Made by a program: the position numbers and the translations under genes
The notes under the pieces: generated by a model
The model's database searches: none
Told to the model about the DNA's origin: nothing
Seen by the model: only the letters and a program-made list of their open reading frames with translations
Assembly (NCBI RefSeq): GCF_016107325.1
Contig: NZ_RCVT01000002.1
Span: 124,001-188,000, forward strand
DNA length: 64,000 nucleotides
Direction: 5' to 3'
From: Sphingomonas sp. MA1305
Lineage (GTDB): Bacteria > Pseudomonadota > Alphaproteobacteria > Sphingomonadales > Sphingomonadaceae
Shown here: one piece after another, positions 1 through 6,765 of the stretch
How the letters are laid out: the number at the start of each line of letters is the position of its first letter
How positions within the stretch are numbered: the first letter of the stretch is position 1

Positions 1-336
1 AGAGGTGGTCGCGATCCTGTCGGCGGCGGCAAGCTGGTCGGCGTCGATCGCGCGCGAGGCGTAGAGGCGGGCGATCGCGCCCGATCGGTGCTGCCGGCGC
101 TCAAGCTGCGCGATCGTCTCGCACGTGCCCTGTCGACCACCATAGGCTTCGATCAGCTGGACGCGCTCCTCGACGCCGGGCAGCAGCTCCCTGCCCTGAG
201 CGCAGAGGCGCGCCTTCTCCGCGCGCCATTCCTGCTTGGACAGACCCTTCGGCTTCGGCCCGACGGTCGGCGCCGGCCTCGGTCGGCCGAGCACGAGGTT
301 TTGGATGCGCTGCGCCTCGCGCTCGCTGGTCTGCAT
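1..336 (-). CDS. Hypothetical phage/island protein, 3' part outside window
   Basis: An open frame of 112 codons starts with ATG at 336 (protein begins MQTSEREAQRIQ) and runs off the left edge without a stop. It begins 15 bp after the stop of the winged-helix gene upstream and is probably co-transcribed with it. The visible part is rich in Arg, Ala, Glu and Gln and looks helical, with no signal peptide or membrane segment. I recognise no family. It lies in the decayed element next to tRNA-Val, so a phage or island origin is likely. It was chosen over overlapping frames because those have implausible Ser/Arg-rich composition. Confidence 0.5.
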   Translation of the reverse strand, partial: MQTSEREAQRIQNLVLGRPRPAPTVGPKPKGLSKQEWRAEKARLCAQGRELLPGVEERVQLIEAYGGRQGTCETIAQLERRQHRSGAIARLYASRAIDADQLAAADRIATTS

Positions 337-351
337 GATCGTGGGTCCGGA

Positions 352-720
352 CTAGTCGACGTCCGGGAGATGCTCGAATGGCGGCAGCATCGGTAGCCGC
401 TCATGTGTGCGGGGTTGCTCGAGGTCGCCGAGCGGGACGGCATCAGCCCAGCCGAGGCGGTTGAGCACCTCGACCAGGATGTTGCGCGATCCCGAAACGT
501 CACGGACGCGGAAGCTTCGCTGCTTGCCCAGGGGGCGTTCAACCAGGCCTTCGTCGATCAGCTGGTCGACCAGCTCGCGCGTTCGCGTTTTGAGAATGCC
601 GAGCTGGTCGGCGATCTCGTCGTAGCTGGGGCTGGTCCCCGTCTGGACGATCCGCTCGATGATGTACGCCAGCGCTTCGTATCGCCGCGAGATTCCCGCA
701 ACGGCCCCCTGCATTCCCAT
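352..720 (-). CDS. LexA-type winged-helix DNA-binding protein
   Basis: A small protein whose first ~75 residues follow the LexA N-terminal winged-helix pattern: RRYEALAYIIERI, then SPSYDEIADQLGI, then LVDQLIDEGLVER and a basic wing (GKQRSFRVRD). There is no LexA-type protease domain, only a ~40-residue Pro/Glu-rich tail. It is probably a local phage or island regulator. The ATG at 738 lies inside a perfect palindrome just after a -10-like CATAAT. The ATG at 720 is preferred because AGGGG sits 8 nt before it, and the ATG at 714 is also possible. Autoregulation through the overlapping palindrome is an inference. Confidence 0.65.
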   Translation of the reverse strand: MGMQGAVAGISRRYEALAYIIERIVQTGTSPSYDEIADQLGILKTRTRELVDQLIDEGLVERPLGKQRSFRVRDVSGSRNILVEVLNRLGWADAVPLGDLEQPRTHERLPMLPPFEHLPDVD

Positions 721-741
721 CCATGACACCCCTGTCATGGA
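720..741. promoter_or_regulatory. Palindromic operator at the winged-helix gene start
   Basis: A perfect 9-bp inverted repeat, TCCATGACA / TGTCATGGA, has a CCCC spacer. On the minus strand it directly follows a CATAAT -10-like hexamer (741-746) and covers the start region of the winged-helix gene. This is where an autorepressor operator would sit. The -35 is weak, so the promoter itself is uncertain. Confidence 0.45.
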
Positions 742-804
742 TTATGGGTCAAATCACAACATGACGCTAGCACTCCTTCTCAGCAACTCGTAACGACGAG
801 CATC

Positions 805-2460
805 CTAGATTTGAGTGATGGTGACCGCTGCCGCAGTAGGAGGAACTGCTTCTTCAAGCTCAGGAAGCCTACCTCGGAGCGAAGCCAATGTATATTGGCT
901 TACGTCAGTCATGATATCGAACTGCCGCAATATGACAGCACAATATTCCTTGAAATTTGTTGCGCCAAGCGCCTTCGCAGCCTCATTAGGAAGGCCGGTC
1001 CTTTTAATAGGTAGGTCTTGTAGTATAGCTTCGTAATTCTCAGTTCCAATTATGGCGTCAATCTCGCTGGACACCTGATTTACTATGGCATTTACATCGA
1101 TAGTGACACTGCTTATACTACCTACCCTTATCTCAGCCGGAGAGAGCTTCGAAGCGCTAAGTCGCCGTTCCAAGACCCACGCCGCACGCAAAGCAACAAT
1201 CTCGTTACGATCCCGACGCGCGATCATCAGCACGCGTTCCGACAGAGTGGCCAACCGATCAGCCAATGGGGCACCGCCCACAAAGCCCGTGTCAGCTTCA
1301 ACATAGAGCTCAATCATCTCTTTGAAGAAGAAGACGTTTTCGATAGTCGGCTTTGGCAAAACAAAAATGCCCCTGCGTCGCAACGCCTCGCGTTCTTGAG
1401 CATTCCGTCCGTCTCCATCTATGAGGCCGTACGGGTGCAGCCAGTGAGCCTCGGTCATACCTCGGAGGGTTGTGACCGCCTCGACAACCTTTTCGCATCC
1501 GCCACGGGGGGATACCTTCATTCCTGGGTATACGTAACCGTAAAGCGCAAGATCGTAAGACCCAAGCTCACCCTCGACAAAGACTATCTTCGATCTCGAT
1601 CCAAGAAGCTCGGTTCGAATATCCTCTGGGAGACTGGATGTATTACGAAGCACCTCCGCTTCAAACGTCCGTCGCTCTGGTGACATACCTATTACGGTTG
1701 AATTCCGAATGTGTATCACCTGACCCGCTTCAAGCCGTTCGATAAGGTGCACATCATGTGACGCAACAACGAGGATCAAATCCGGACGCGCACGCAAGGA
1801 CGCCTCCAAAAGCAAGCTTGTGATACTAGGATGTAGGTGCTTCTCTGGTTCGTCGATCAAAACTACGTTGTTTTCTGGCTGAGAGACCATAGCGGCAGCT
1901 ATGAAGAAAGCCGCCCTTTCCCCATCCGACATGGCATCGATACTATATACTTGACCCTCACGCTCAGCCGAAATTCCTGCCGTCGTCAATTTAAATCTAA
2001 CAGGCAATAAAGCCGATTCGAAAATGATGTTGAGGGTATCCACGGGACTGAGTCGCGCTCTAGCTGCTTCTGGCGTGTCGTATGCACCTTCCGCAAAGCC
2101 TTTACGGAATTCACGATTGTATGCCGCTTCGGCATTCAGCAAGGTACGGATGATAGATTTGAATTGATCTTCCGCCCAAGCTCCCTTGTATCTGTTAAAA
2201 GCGTCATGATGTTGGAATAGATTTGTTATGAGCTGCTCCGCGTTTTGGTTGAGAGTCTCCCAGCTATTATTAAAGTTGATTTGACGATGGCCGGGGAAGT
2301 AGGTTGCAGACCCTTTTGGTAGTGACCGGTAAAGAGCAACTAGAAGGGCTGATTTACCAACGCCATTTGGACCCGCCACTAGCGTGATGCTACCAGAGCT
2401 GACTGGCAGACTCACGGCCCCCGAGGCTGATAGGTAGCTAAGCTGATAAGTTACGGGCAT
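805..2460 (-). CDS. Single-chain ABC-type ATPase with DUF4435/TOPRIM-like C-terminus (PARIS/OLD-like)
   Basis: Numbering is from the GTG at 2469; the likelier start is the ATG at 2460 (residue 4), which has GAGAAGG upstream. Residues 1-290 form an ABC/SMC-type ATPase: Walker A GPNGVGKS (33-40), signature SDGER (181-185), Walker B VVLIDEPE (202-208) and H-loop SHD (237-239). Residues ~293-554 look like DUF4435, a TOPRIM-type nuclease fold: FVEGE (acidic E299), IDGDG (D351 and D353) and TIENVFF (E377, N378). ATPase plus DUF4435 is the composition of the PARIS anti-phage system (AriA and AriB, sometimes fused); OLD-family nucleases are the alternative. The gene is visibly AT-richer than its surroundings and follows a small membrane-protein gene by 56 bp. 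The defence role is an inference. Confidence 0.75.
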   Translation of the reverse strand: MPVTYQLSYLSASGAVSLPVSSGSITLVAGPNGVGKSALLVALYRSLPKGSATYFPGHRQINFNNSWETLNQNAEQLITNLFQHHDAFNRYKGAWAEDQFKSIIRTLLNAEAAYNREFRKGFAEGAYDTPEAARARLSPVDTLNIIFESALLPVRFKLTTAGISAEREGQVYSIDAMSDGERAAFFIAAAMVSQPENNVVLIDEPEKHLHPSITSLLLEASLRARPDLILVVASHDVHLIERLEAGQVIHIRNSTVIGMSPERRTFEAEVLRNTSSLPEDIRTELLGSRSKIVFVEGELGSYDLALYGYVYPGMKVSPRGGCEKVVEAVTTLRGMTEAHWLHPYGLIDGDGRNAQEREALRRRGIFVLPKPTIENVFFFKEMIELYVEADTGFVGGAPLADRLATLSERVLMIARRDRNEIVALRAAWVLERRLSASKLSPAEIRVGSISSVTIDVNAIVNQVSSEIDAIIGTENYEAILQDLPIKRTGLPNEAAKALGATNFKEYCAVILRQFDIMTDVSQYTLASLRGRLPELEEAVPPTAAAVTITQI

Positions 2461-2516
2461 GTTCGGCACCTTCTCAAATGATGAATTAATATCGCGCCTC
2501 TGTAGCGCCCTTTCCT

Positions 2517-3002
2517 TTACGCGACTTTTTTCACCGTTTCGTCGACGGCGCCGTACGTACTAGTATTTTCGTCTTTAAGATGCAGCAGGAGCCCCCTTGC
2601 CCCCATATTCACCCAAAGTGCGAATCCGATCGAAATTGCTATTACAAGCATGTTAGGCCGCGTCGGATTTTTTGCGATCTCCGATATTGCGAGAACGGAT
2701 ACAGAAGCTGCCGCAACAGTATTCATCATTGTTGCTAAAAGTTTTACTTGTTCATTGAGTCTTTTTGCATCCAGCGCGTCTATAGGACTATAATTATCGA
2801 TTACTCGCTGAATGCCAGATAGCAGGCGCCATCCAGGCACCGATAAAACCCCCGTCAGTATTAGAGAGGCATTCGGGCCAAGTAACTCAGTCGGCGGAAA
2901 AGCAATTGCATACGCTAGAAGGAGGTAACCGCAAGTCAGAGCGATATTGATACGTAATTGTAGAATTCCCAAACTGGATGTCGAAAATGCAGGTAGCGCC
3001 AT
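2517..3002 (-). CDS. Small four-helix membrane protein paired with the ATPase-TOPRIM gene
   Basis: A 161-residue protein starting with ATG at 3002 (MALPAFSTSS), preceded by GAGGG about 5 nt upstream. The frame stays open to 3122, but that extension looks non-coding. Four hydrophobic segments are visible at about residues 13-35, 43-62, 88-109 and 117-137, with a charged loop at 63-87 and a short charged C-terminal tail. I recognise no named family. It shares strand, AT-rich composition and a 56-bp gap with the downstream ATPase-nuclease gene, so the two probably form one cassette. A membrane-acting or sensing role is possible but unproven. Confidence 0.65.
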   Translation of the reverse strand: MALPAFSTSSLGILQLRINIALTCGYLLLAYAIAFPPTELLGPNASLILTGVLSVPGWRLLSGIQRVIDNYSPIDALDAKRLNEQVKLLATMMNTVAAASVSVLAISEIAKNPTRPNMLVIAISIGFALWVNMGARGLLLHLKDENTSTYGAVDETVKKVA

Positions 3003-3025
3003 TATACCCTCGGATTTTTGTTGTG

Positions 3026-3050
3026 CATGGCGGAGATGCCCTCCGCCATG
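3026..3050. promoter_or_regulatory. Perfect 10-bp inverted repeat upstream of the membrane-protein gene
   Basis: Arms CATGGCGGAG and CTCCGCCATG flank a 5-nt loop, 24 nt 5' of the start at 3002 on the minus strand. It lacks a T-run, so it is not a typical terminator. An operator or 5'-leader hairpin is possible. A 55-codon reading frame (ATG at 3169) spans it and ends in TAATG with the membrane-protein start. Confidence 0.4.
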
Positions 3051-3236
3051 GTTGGCCCAGAGCGCGGAAACACGCGGCTTTTGGGTGAAGCTGTGGGGGA
3101 AGTACCCGCGCGATACCCGCATCGCCGCGCGGCCGGCGCCATCATCAACCGACCGAGATAGGTCAGCATTGCCCCGGTATACTGCCCCGTAATTTTGCGC
3201 AGGTAGCGGCGCGGCGGTGCTGTCGGCGGCCGCGTT

Positions 3237-3604
3237 TCAATGAGTTCTCACGTTGCCGTCACTTTTCGAGATCATCCGTTCGAGAGAGGCGTCCATCAAC
3301 TCCGCCCCGGATGCCGTCAGACAGATACGGCCAGCCAAAGGATGATCGGGGTCACTGCTTTCCAACAACCCGTGCCGATCAACCAGCGGACGTAGGTGGC
3401 TGCCGTAGCTTCCTCCACGTCGGCCGAGGCCAGGATCGGGCCGGTCTCGATGGTGATCCCGCCATAATGGCCGATATAGAGGGCCAGCAGGATGTCCCAT
3501 GCCGGCTCCCCAAAACCGTCTGCCAGGTCGCCGAATATCTGATTGCGGTCGCGGCGCTGATCGTAGAGCTGCTTGGCCATATAGGCCCTCGAACGCGGGC
3601 TCAT
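3237..3604 (-). pseudogene. MarR-like winged-helix regulator, frameshifted
   Basis: The protein reads well from ATG at 3604 (or 3580, MAKQLYDQRRDRN) through FGEPAWDILLALYIGHY to VRWLIGTG. It then must change frame to continue LLESSDPDHPLAGRICLTASG and stop at 3237. Adding one G to the GGG run at 3369-3371 (minus strand) restores a single ~122-residue frame. The joined sequence fits a MarR-type winged helix: N-terminal helix, recognition region TAATYVRWL, and wing around DPDHPLAGR followed by LT..G. The gene starts 13 bp after the upstream stop. A sequencing error is the alternative to a true pseudogene. Confidence 0.75.
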
Positions 3605-3617
3605 GTCCGCCCCCTGG

Positions 3618-4067
3618 TCAGATCAGTTGCGGTTTCCAGCTCGGATCGGGCGAGCCCTCCTGCAGCCGGCGCTGATGTCGCCACGCGCCGATCGCGGTGG
3701 CGAGCAGCATCGGATAGGCCCAGATCTGTGCCTGGATGGCGTAGCCGGTCGACTGCATCGTCGGATCGATCAGCTTTGCCATGTGGGCGATTACCGCGGC
3801 GAATTGCCACGCTGCCACCCATAGCGGCCAGAACCGCGTCGATCGCCATGCCAGCACGATCAGGCCGAGCAGCAGCGCGACGTCGACCAGCGCAGTCGCC
3901 GATACCGCTTCCCGGTACTCCGATCGCTCGATCGCCAAATGCAGCGGCAGGCCGAGCGCAAACGCCGCGATCTGTGCGCCGGCGGAGATCCGCTCCGGTG
4001 CTCCGCCCCGCCACAATGCGTAAGCGCAGCACAGGAACATCACGGCCAGGAAGACGATCAGGCTCAC
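3618..4067 (-). CDS. Hypothetical multi-helix membrane protein
   Basis: A 149-residue protein with about four to five hydrophobic segments: MSLIVFLAVMFLCCAYALW at the N-terminus, QIAAFALGLPLHLAI, TALVDVALLLGLIVLAW, FWPLWVAAWQFAAVIAH and WAYPMLLATAIGAW. The C-terminus is short, basic and soluble. The gene ends 13 bp before the frameshifted MarR-like gene and probably shares its transcript. I do not recognise a characterised family. Similar small integral membrane proteins occur in sphingomonad islands, and nothing shows what this one does. Confidence 0.6.
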   Translation of the reverse strand: MSLIVFLAVMFLCCAYALWRGGAPERISAGAQIAAFALGLPLHLAIERSEYREAVSATALVDVALLLGLIVLAWRSTRFWPLWVAAWQFAAVIAHMAKLIDPTMQSTGYAIQAQIWAYPMLLATAIGAWRHQRRLQEGSPDPSWKPQLI

Positions 4068-4114
4068 AGCTGCTTCCGTCCCCCCTGCGCATACCTGCCG
4101 TCAAGGTCGACCTG

Positions 4115-4483
4115 TTAAGCCGCTGCATCGACAAGGGTAAGCACCGGCGCTGCCTCGGCCCCGCCCATCGGCACGGTTTCACGCGGCGTGTCGCCATAGT
4201 CGCCATAGCTGATCGGGCCGACGCGCATGTCGTCCTGCACGGCACGGAACGTCAGGTGGGCATCATGGATCGCCTTCCGCACGGCGATCAGGGCCGGCAT
4301 AGCGCCCGCGAGCTGCTCGAGCGCTTCCTGCCCGGTGTGCAGCGGCAGCTTGGCAGCGCGGCGGCCGGCGATCGCCGTGCTCTGGACCGCGGCCAACCCC
4401 ACCAGGGCACCGTCGACCAGCTCCTCGAGCGCGATAAGCTCGGTACCAACGTTGCGGGCAAGTTCACGGCGAGTGTTCAGCAT
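4115..4483 (-). CDS. Hypothetical helical protein of the island
   Basis: A 122-residue protein (MLNTRRELARNVGTELIALE) predicted helical through residue ~85, followed by a Gly/Pro-rich tail ending LTLVDAAA. It has no signal peptide, membrane segment or catalytic motif that I can see. It sits between a LuxR-type regulator gene (31 bp upstream) and a membrane-protein gene on the same strand, consistent with one island operon. The function is unknown. Confidence 0.55.
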   Translation of the reverse strand: MLNTRRELARNVGTELIALEELVDGALVGLAAVQSTAIAGRRAAKLPLHTGQEALEQLAGAMPALIAVRKAIHDAHLTFRAVQDDMRVGPISYGDYGDTPRETVPMGGAEAAPVLTLVDAAA

Positions 4484-4514
4484 GCGGGTCCCCTTTGCGG
4501 GGCGCGCCCCGCGG

Positions 4515-4991
4515 CTAGTGCGTCAGCCGATCGAAAGCGTGCAGCACCGGGAGCGCGACAGACGGCAGCCCGTTGCCGACCGCCATCGCCAACGCCAGCG
4601 CTGCGATCGAGCCAACCGCGATGATCGCGATCCATCCGAGCGTCTGCGCCAACGTGAACGTGTTGAAGGGGCGATCCCGCGTCCGCCAGGGCCGGGCCGC
4701 CGACCTTGCTTCCGTCGACGCCGCAACCGTTGGCGGATTGGAAGCCGGGCCGGAAACCCGTGCTGGATCACCCCCTGATCCCGCACGGGGCGTTTCAGAG
4801 AAGACCATCGCCGCTGCCGATCGTCGGTCGCGCGCGCCGAGCAGCTCCACCGCCTCGGCGATGTATCCGTCGACCGTCGTCTTCCCGATCCCCAGCTCGG
4901 CCGCGATCTCCTTCGATGTCGCTTGCCGTTCCCAGACGAGCTGCAGGCATGCTCGCTGGCGTGGGCTCAACTTGGCTGCGGCCGCGTCCAT
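4515..4991 (-). CDS. LuxR-type HTH protein with a C-terminal membrane anchor
   Basis: Residues ~5-60 form a GerE/LuxR-type helix-turn-helix: LSPRQRACLQLVWERQATSK, then EIAAELGIGKTTVDGYIAEA. A Pro/Ala/Ser-rich linker (residues ~65-110) leads to one strong transmembrane helix (TLGWIAIIAVGSIAALALAMAV) near the C-terminus. The layout suggests a membrane-tethered transcription factor, perhaps sensing through its short distal segment. It belongs to the row of minus-strand genes downstream of the CI-like repressor. The target is unknown. Confidence 0.7.
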   Translation of the reverse strand: MDAAAAKLSPRQRACLQLVWERQATSKEIAAELGIGKTTVDGYIAEAVELLGARDRRSAAAMVFSETPRAGSGGDPARVSGPASNPPTVAASTEARSAARPWRTRDRPFNTFTLAQTLGWIAIIAVGSIAALALAMAVGNGLPSVALPVLHAFDRLTH

Positions 4992-5082
4992 CAGCCGGCG
5001 GTCACAATGATGGGCAAGAAATATCTGCTCGCATCGCCGGCATGCTCGCGGTCATGCCGCGAATGCGACCCGAAGTGCGCGG

Positions 5083-5565
5083 TCATCGTCGCGGTTCGAG
5101 ATCAGCTGTGGCGCGAGCTGCACCGATTGATGCTGACCCCGCGGAGCGGGCCGGGAGCGTCGCCGACGCGATCCGCAGATCTTGAAGCTGCGACAACCCG
5201 ATGGGAAGCCGCTGCGCGAGCTGCAGAGCGAGATCAGCCGCCGGACCATGCTGATCGGCAGTTGCCAGCAGACCCTCGAACATCGCGGCCAGCGCCTCCA
5301 CTGGCGGGAGCGCGACCGGCAGCATGACGAACTGGATGGGCGCCGGCGGGGGTGCGTCTTTCGCGACGTCATCCGTTTCACCGGTCAGATATGCAGGCGT
5401 TGTTCCTAATTCGCGCGCGATTCGATGAAGATGCGTCGACGAACGCGAAGCGCCGCGGATCAGCGAGTTGATCGCTGGTTGGCTTAGCCCCACGCGACGA
5501 GCCAGTTCAGCCTGGCTCATCTCAAGGACACCGAGCCGCTCCTTGATGCGCTCACCGATCGTCAT
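5083..5565 (-). CDS. CI-like XRE-family repressor
   Basis: Residues 1-65 form a clear XRE helix-turn-helix: MTIGERIKERLGVLEMSQAE, LARRVGLSQPAINSLIRG, then a typical HLHRIARELGTTPAYLTGETDD continuation. The remainder is helical with no LexA-type Ser/Lys peptidase motif, so it is shorter than a classical self-cleaving CI. It is transcribed away from the Cro-like/integrase remnant, with identical CTTATAG elements ahead of both starts (5578-5585 and 5635-5642). That is the layout of a phage lysogeny switch. It probably represses the remnant and itself. Confidence 0.75.
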   Translation of the reverse strand: MTIGERIKERLGVLEMSQAELARRVGLSQPAINSLIRGASRSSTHLHRIARELGTTPAYLTGETDDVAKDAPPPAPIQFVMLPVALPPVEALAAMFEGLLATADQHGPAADLALQLAQRLPIGLSQLQDLRIASATLPARSAGSASIGAARATADLEPRR

Positions 5566-5577
5566 AGCGGCCGCAAT

Positions 5578-5642
5578 CTATAAGATGTCGAATAGCACGC
5601 CATGCAAGGATTCAAATTAACGATTTATCGATGTTCTTATAG
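5578..5642. promoter_or_regulatory. Divergent operator region between CI-like and Cro-like genes
   Basis: The 80-bp spacer carries CTATAAGA at 5578-5585 and its exact inverse TCTTATAG at 5635-5642, so the same element precedes each divergent start. Between them is a CGAT-TT-ATCG near-palindrome (about 5619-5630). The region is AT-rich compared with both genes. Repressor binding is inferred from the symmetry and gene arrangement. Confidence 0.5.
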
Positions 5643-5645
5643 CCA

Positions 5646-5900
5646 GTGCAAAAGGGCATCGAATCACGCCTCGACACAACGCTCGCCAACGCCGTCCGCA
5701 AGGTTGGCTCGCAGTCTGCGTTCGCGCGACTGACCGGCCGCAGCCAGTGGTCAGCCAAGTAGCCGGTCGTGTGGCGCAACAAGGCCGGCGCCATCACCGC
5801 CTCGCGGCCGCGCGCAGCTGCGACGACCGAGGAGTCGGTGCTGCAGGTGGCGGCCGCGCTCAACCATGCCGCTGATGCGGATCCGCCGCGCTCGGAACGC
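5646..5900 (+). pseudogene. Cro/YdaS-like HTH remnant with in-frame TAG
   Basis: Reading from GTG at 5646 gives VGSQSAFARLTGRSQWSAK, then TAG at 5760-5762, then PVVWRNKAGAITA in the same frame. The sequence fits the YdaS/Cro pattern of a G-S-Q-x-A-F-A-R-L helix followed by a QPxVW-like recognition helix. If the TAG was CAG, the recognition helix would read KQPVVW. It faces the CI-like gene divergently. The frame then runs without a stop into integrase sequence, so its natural 3' end has been lost. No good ribosome site precedes the GTG; it might have been leaderless. Confidence 0.6.
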
Positions 5901-6632
5901 CGGCCGATCTACAAGCCGCTGCCACGCAAGCAGGTGTCGCGGCCGCGCAAGGTGCGAATCGACGTGCCGGCGATCGCCGATAGGCTCGCCTATGCCGCCG
6001 AGCCGGGGAAGAAGCGCGCCTCGCTGCATGCCTTCCTGGTCGGCTCGATCTGCACGATGGCGCGGCCGGACAGCGTCGTGGACATCTGCGTCGCGCCTGA
6101 GCGGGAGCAGTGGTACCCGGGATCGTTGACGCTCGATCTGAATCCCTTCGGCCGAGCCCAGACCAATAAGTATCGGCCCGTGATACCGGTCCTGCCGGTG
6201 CTGGCGGATTGGCTGGCAGCCGAACTGGCGGCCTATGAGCGCCTCGATCGCACCGCGCGGAAGGGCGCAGGCTTCCTGGTCAACTATTACGGCCGCTCGG
6301 TCCTGGACGTCGACACGTCCTGGCGGACCATGCTGCGCTAGCTGAAGCTGCCGTCCGGCCGAGAATGGAAGCCGTACCTGCTGCGCCACAGCCTTGCGAC
6401 GATCGTCCGCAATCGGCCTGGCGTGGCCAAGTGGGACCTCGAGGGCTTCCTCGGTCACGATTCGAACAGCATGACCGAGGTCTATGCGATCGGCCATTTC
6501 AAGACCGTCGCGACCGCGCTCAGTGACATTGTCGGGGAGATTGAGCTTCGTGCGCCAGGTGCTCTGCGCCGAAACTGCGCCGAAGTCAGGCTATCCGGTT
6601 CTCTCGCCGAGGAGGCAAAAATGACCGGATAG
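5901..6632 (+). pseudogene. Tyrosine recombinase (integrase) remnant, N-terminus missing and interrupted by TAG
   Basis: This is the catalytic half of a phage-type tyrosine recombinase. It has the first Arg region (CTMARPDSVVDI), YLLRHSLAT (the Y-x-L-R-H form of box II seen in some phage integrases), FLGHDS, and the candidate nucleophile Tyr in MTEVYAIGH. TAG at 6339-6341 splits the domain between TMLR and LKLPSGREWK. A CAG-to-TAG change would explain it. The SAM-like N-terminal arm-binding domain is absent because the frame joins directly to the Cro-like gene, which suggests a deletion. It ends 12 bp from the tRNA-Val 3' end, as expected for an integrase at its attachment site. Confidence 0.8.
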
Positions 6633-6634
6633 CC
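6589..6634. repeat. 11-bp inverted repeat beside the tRNA attachment site
   Basis: GGCTATCCGGT (6589-6599) and ACCGGATAGCC (6624-6634) are perfect inverse copies, 24 nt apart, at the 3' end of the integrase remnant and 10 bp from the encoded CCA of tRNA-Val. There is no T-run after either arm. An integrase or excisionase binding site at the element end is possible. Confidence 0.5.
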
Positions 6635-6644
6635 GTAACTTTGG

Positions 6645-6719
6645 TGGTGGGCGTGGCAAGGATTGAACTTGCGACCCCTGCGATGTCAACACAGTGCTCT
6701 ACCACTGAGCTACACGCCC
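6645..6719 (-). tRNA. tRNA-Val (anticodon GAC)
   Basis: A full cloverleaf folds on the minus strand: acceptor GGGCGTG pairing with CACGCCC, D-stem GCTC/GAGC, anticodon stem CTGTG/CGCAG around loop TTGACAT (GAC, valine), T-stem GCAAG/CTTGC around TTCAATC, discriminator A and an encoded CCA at 6645-6647. It is intact. The integrase remnant ends just beyond its 3' end, so this tRNA is the likely integration target of the element to the left. The matching second attachment copy would lie outside the window. Confidence 0.96.
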
Positions 6720-6765
6720 ACAAGGGAGTGGCGCCATTAGCCGGGCGCTTGCGGGGATGCAAGCG

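Noticed and set aside
3311..4624. Long plus-strand frame across the island membrane-protein genes
   Set aside because: Composition is Arg/Ser/Pro-rich and it is antisense to three better-supported genes.
5008..5327. Plus-strand frame with a cysteine-rich CSRSCRECDPKC segment
   Set aside because: It lies mostly antisense to the CI-like repressor gene, lacks a ribosome site and becomes low-complexity; chance is more likely.
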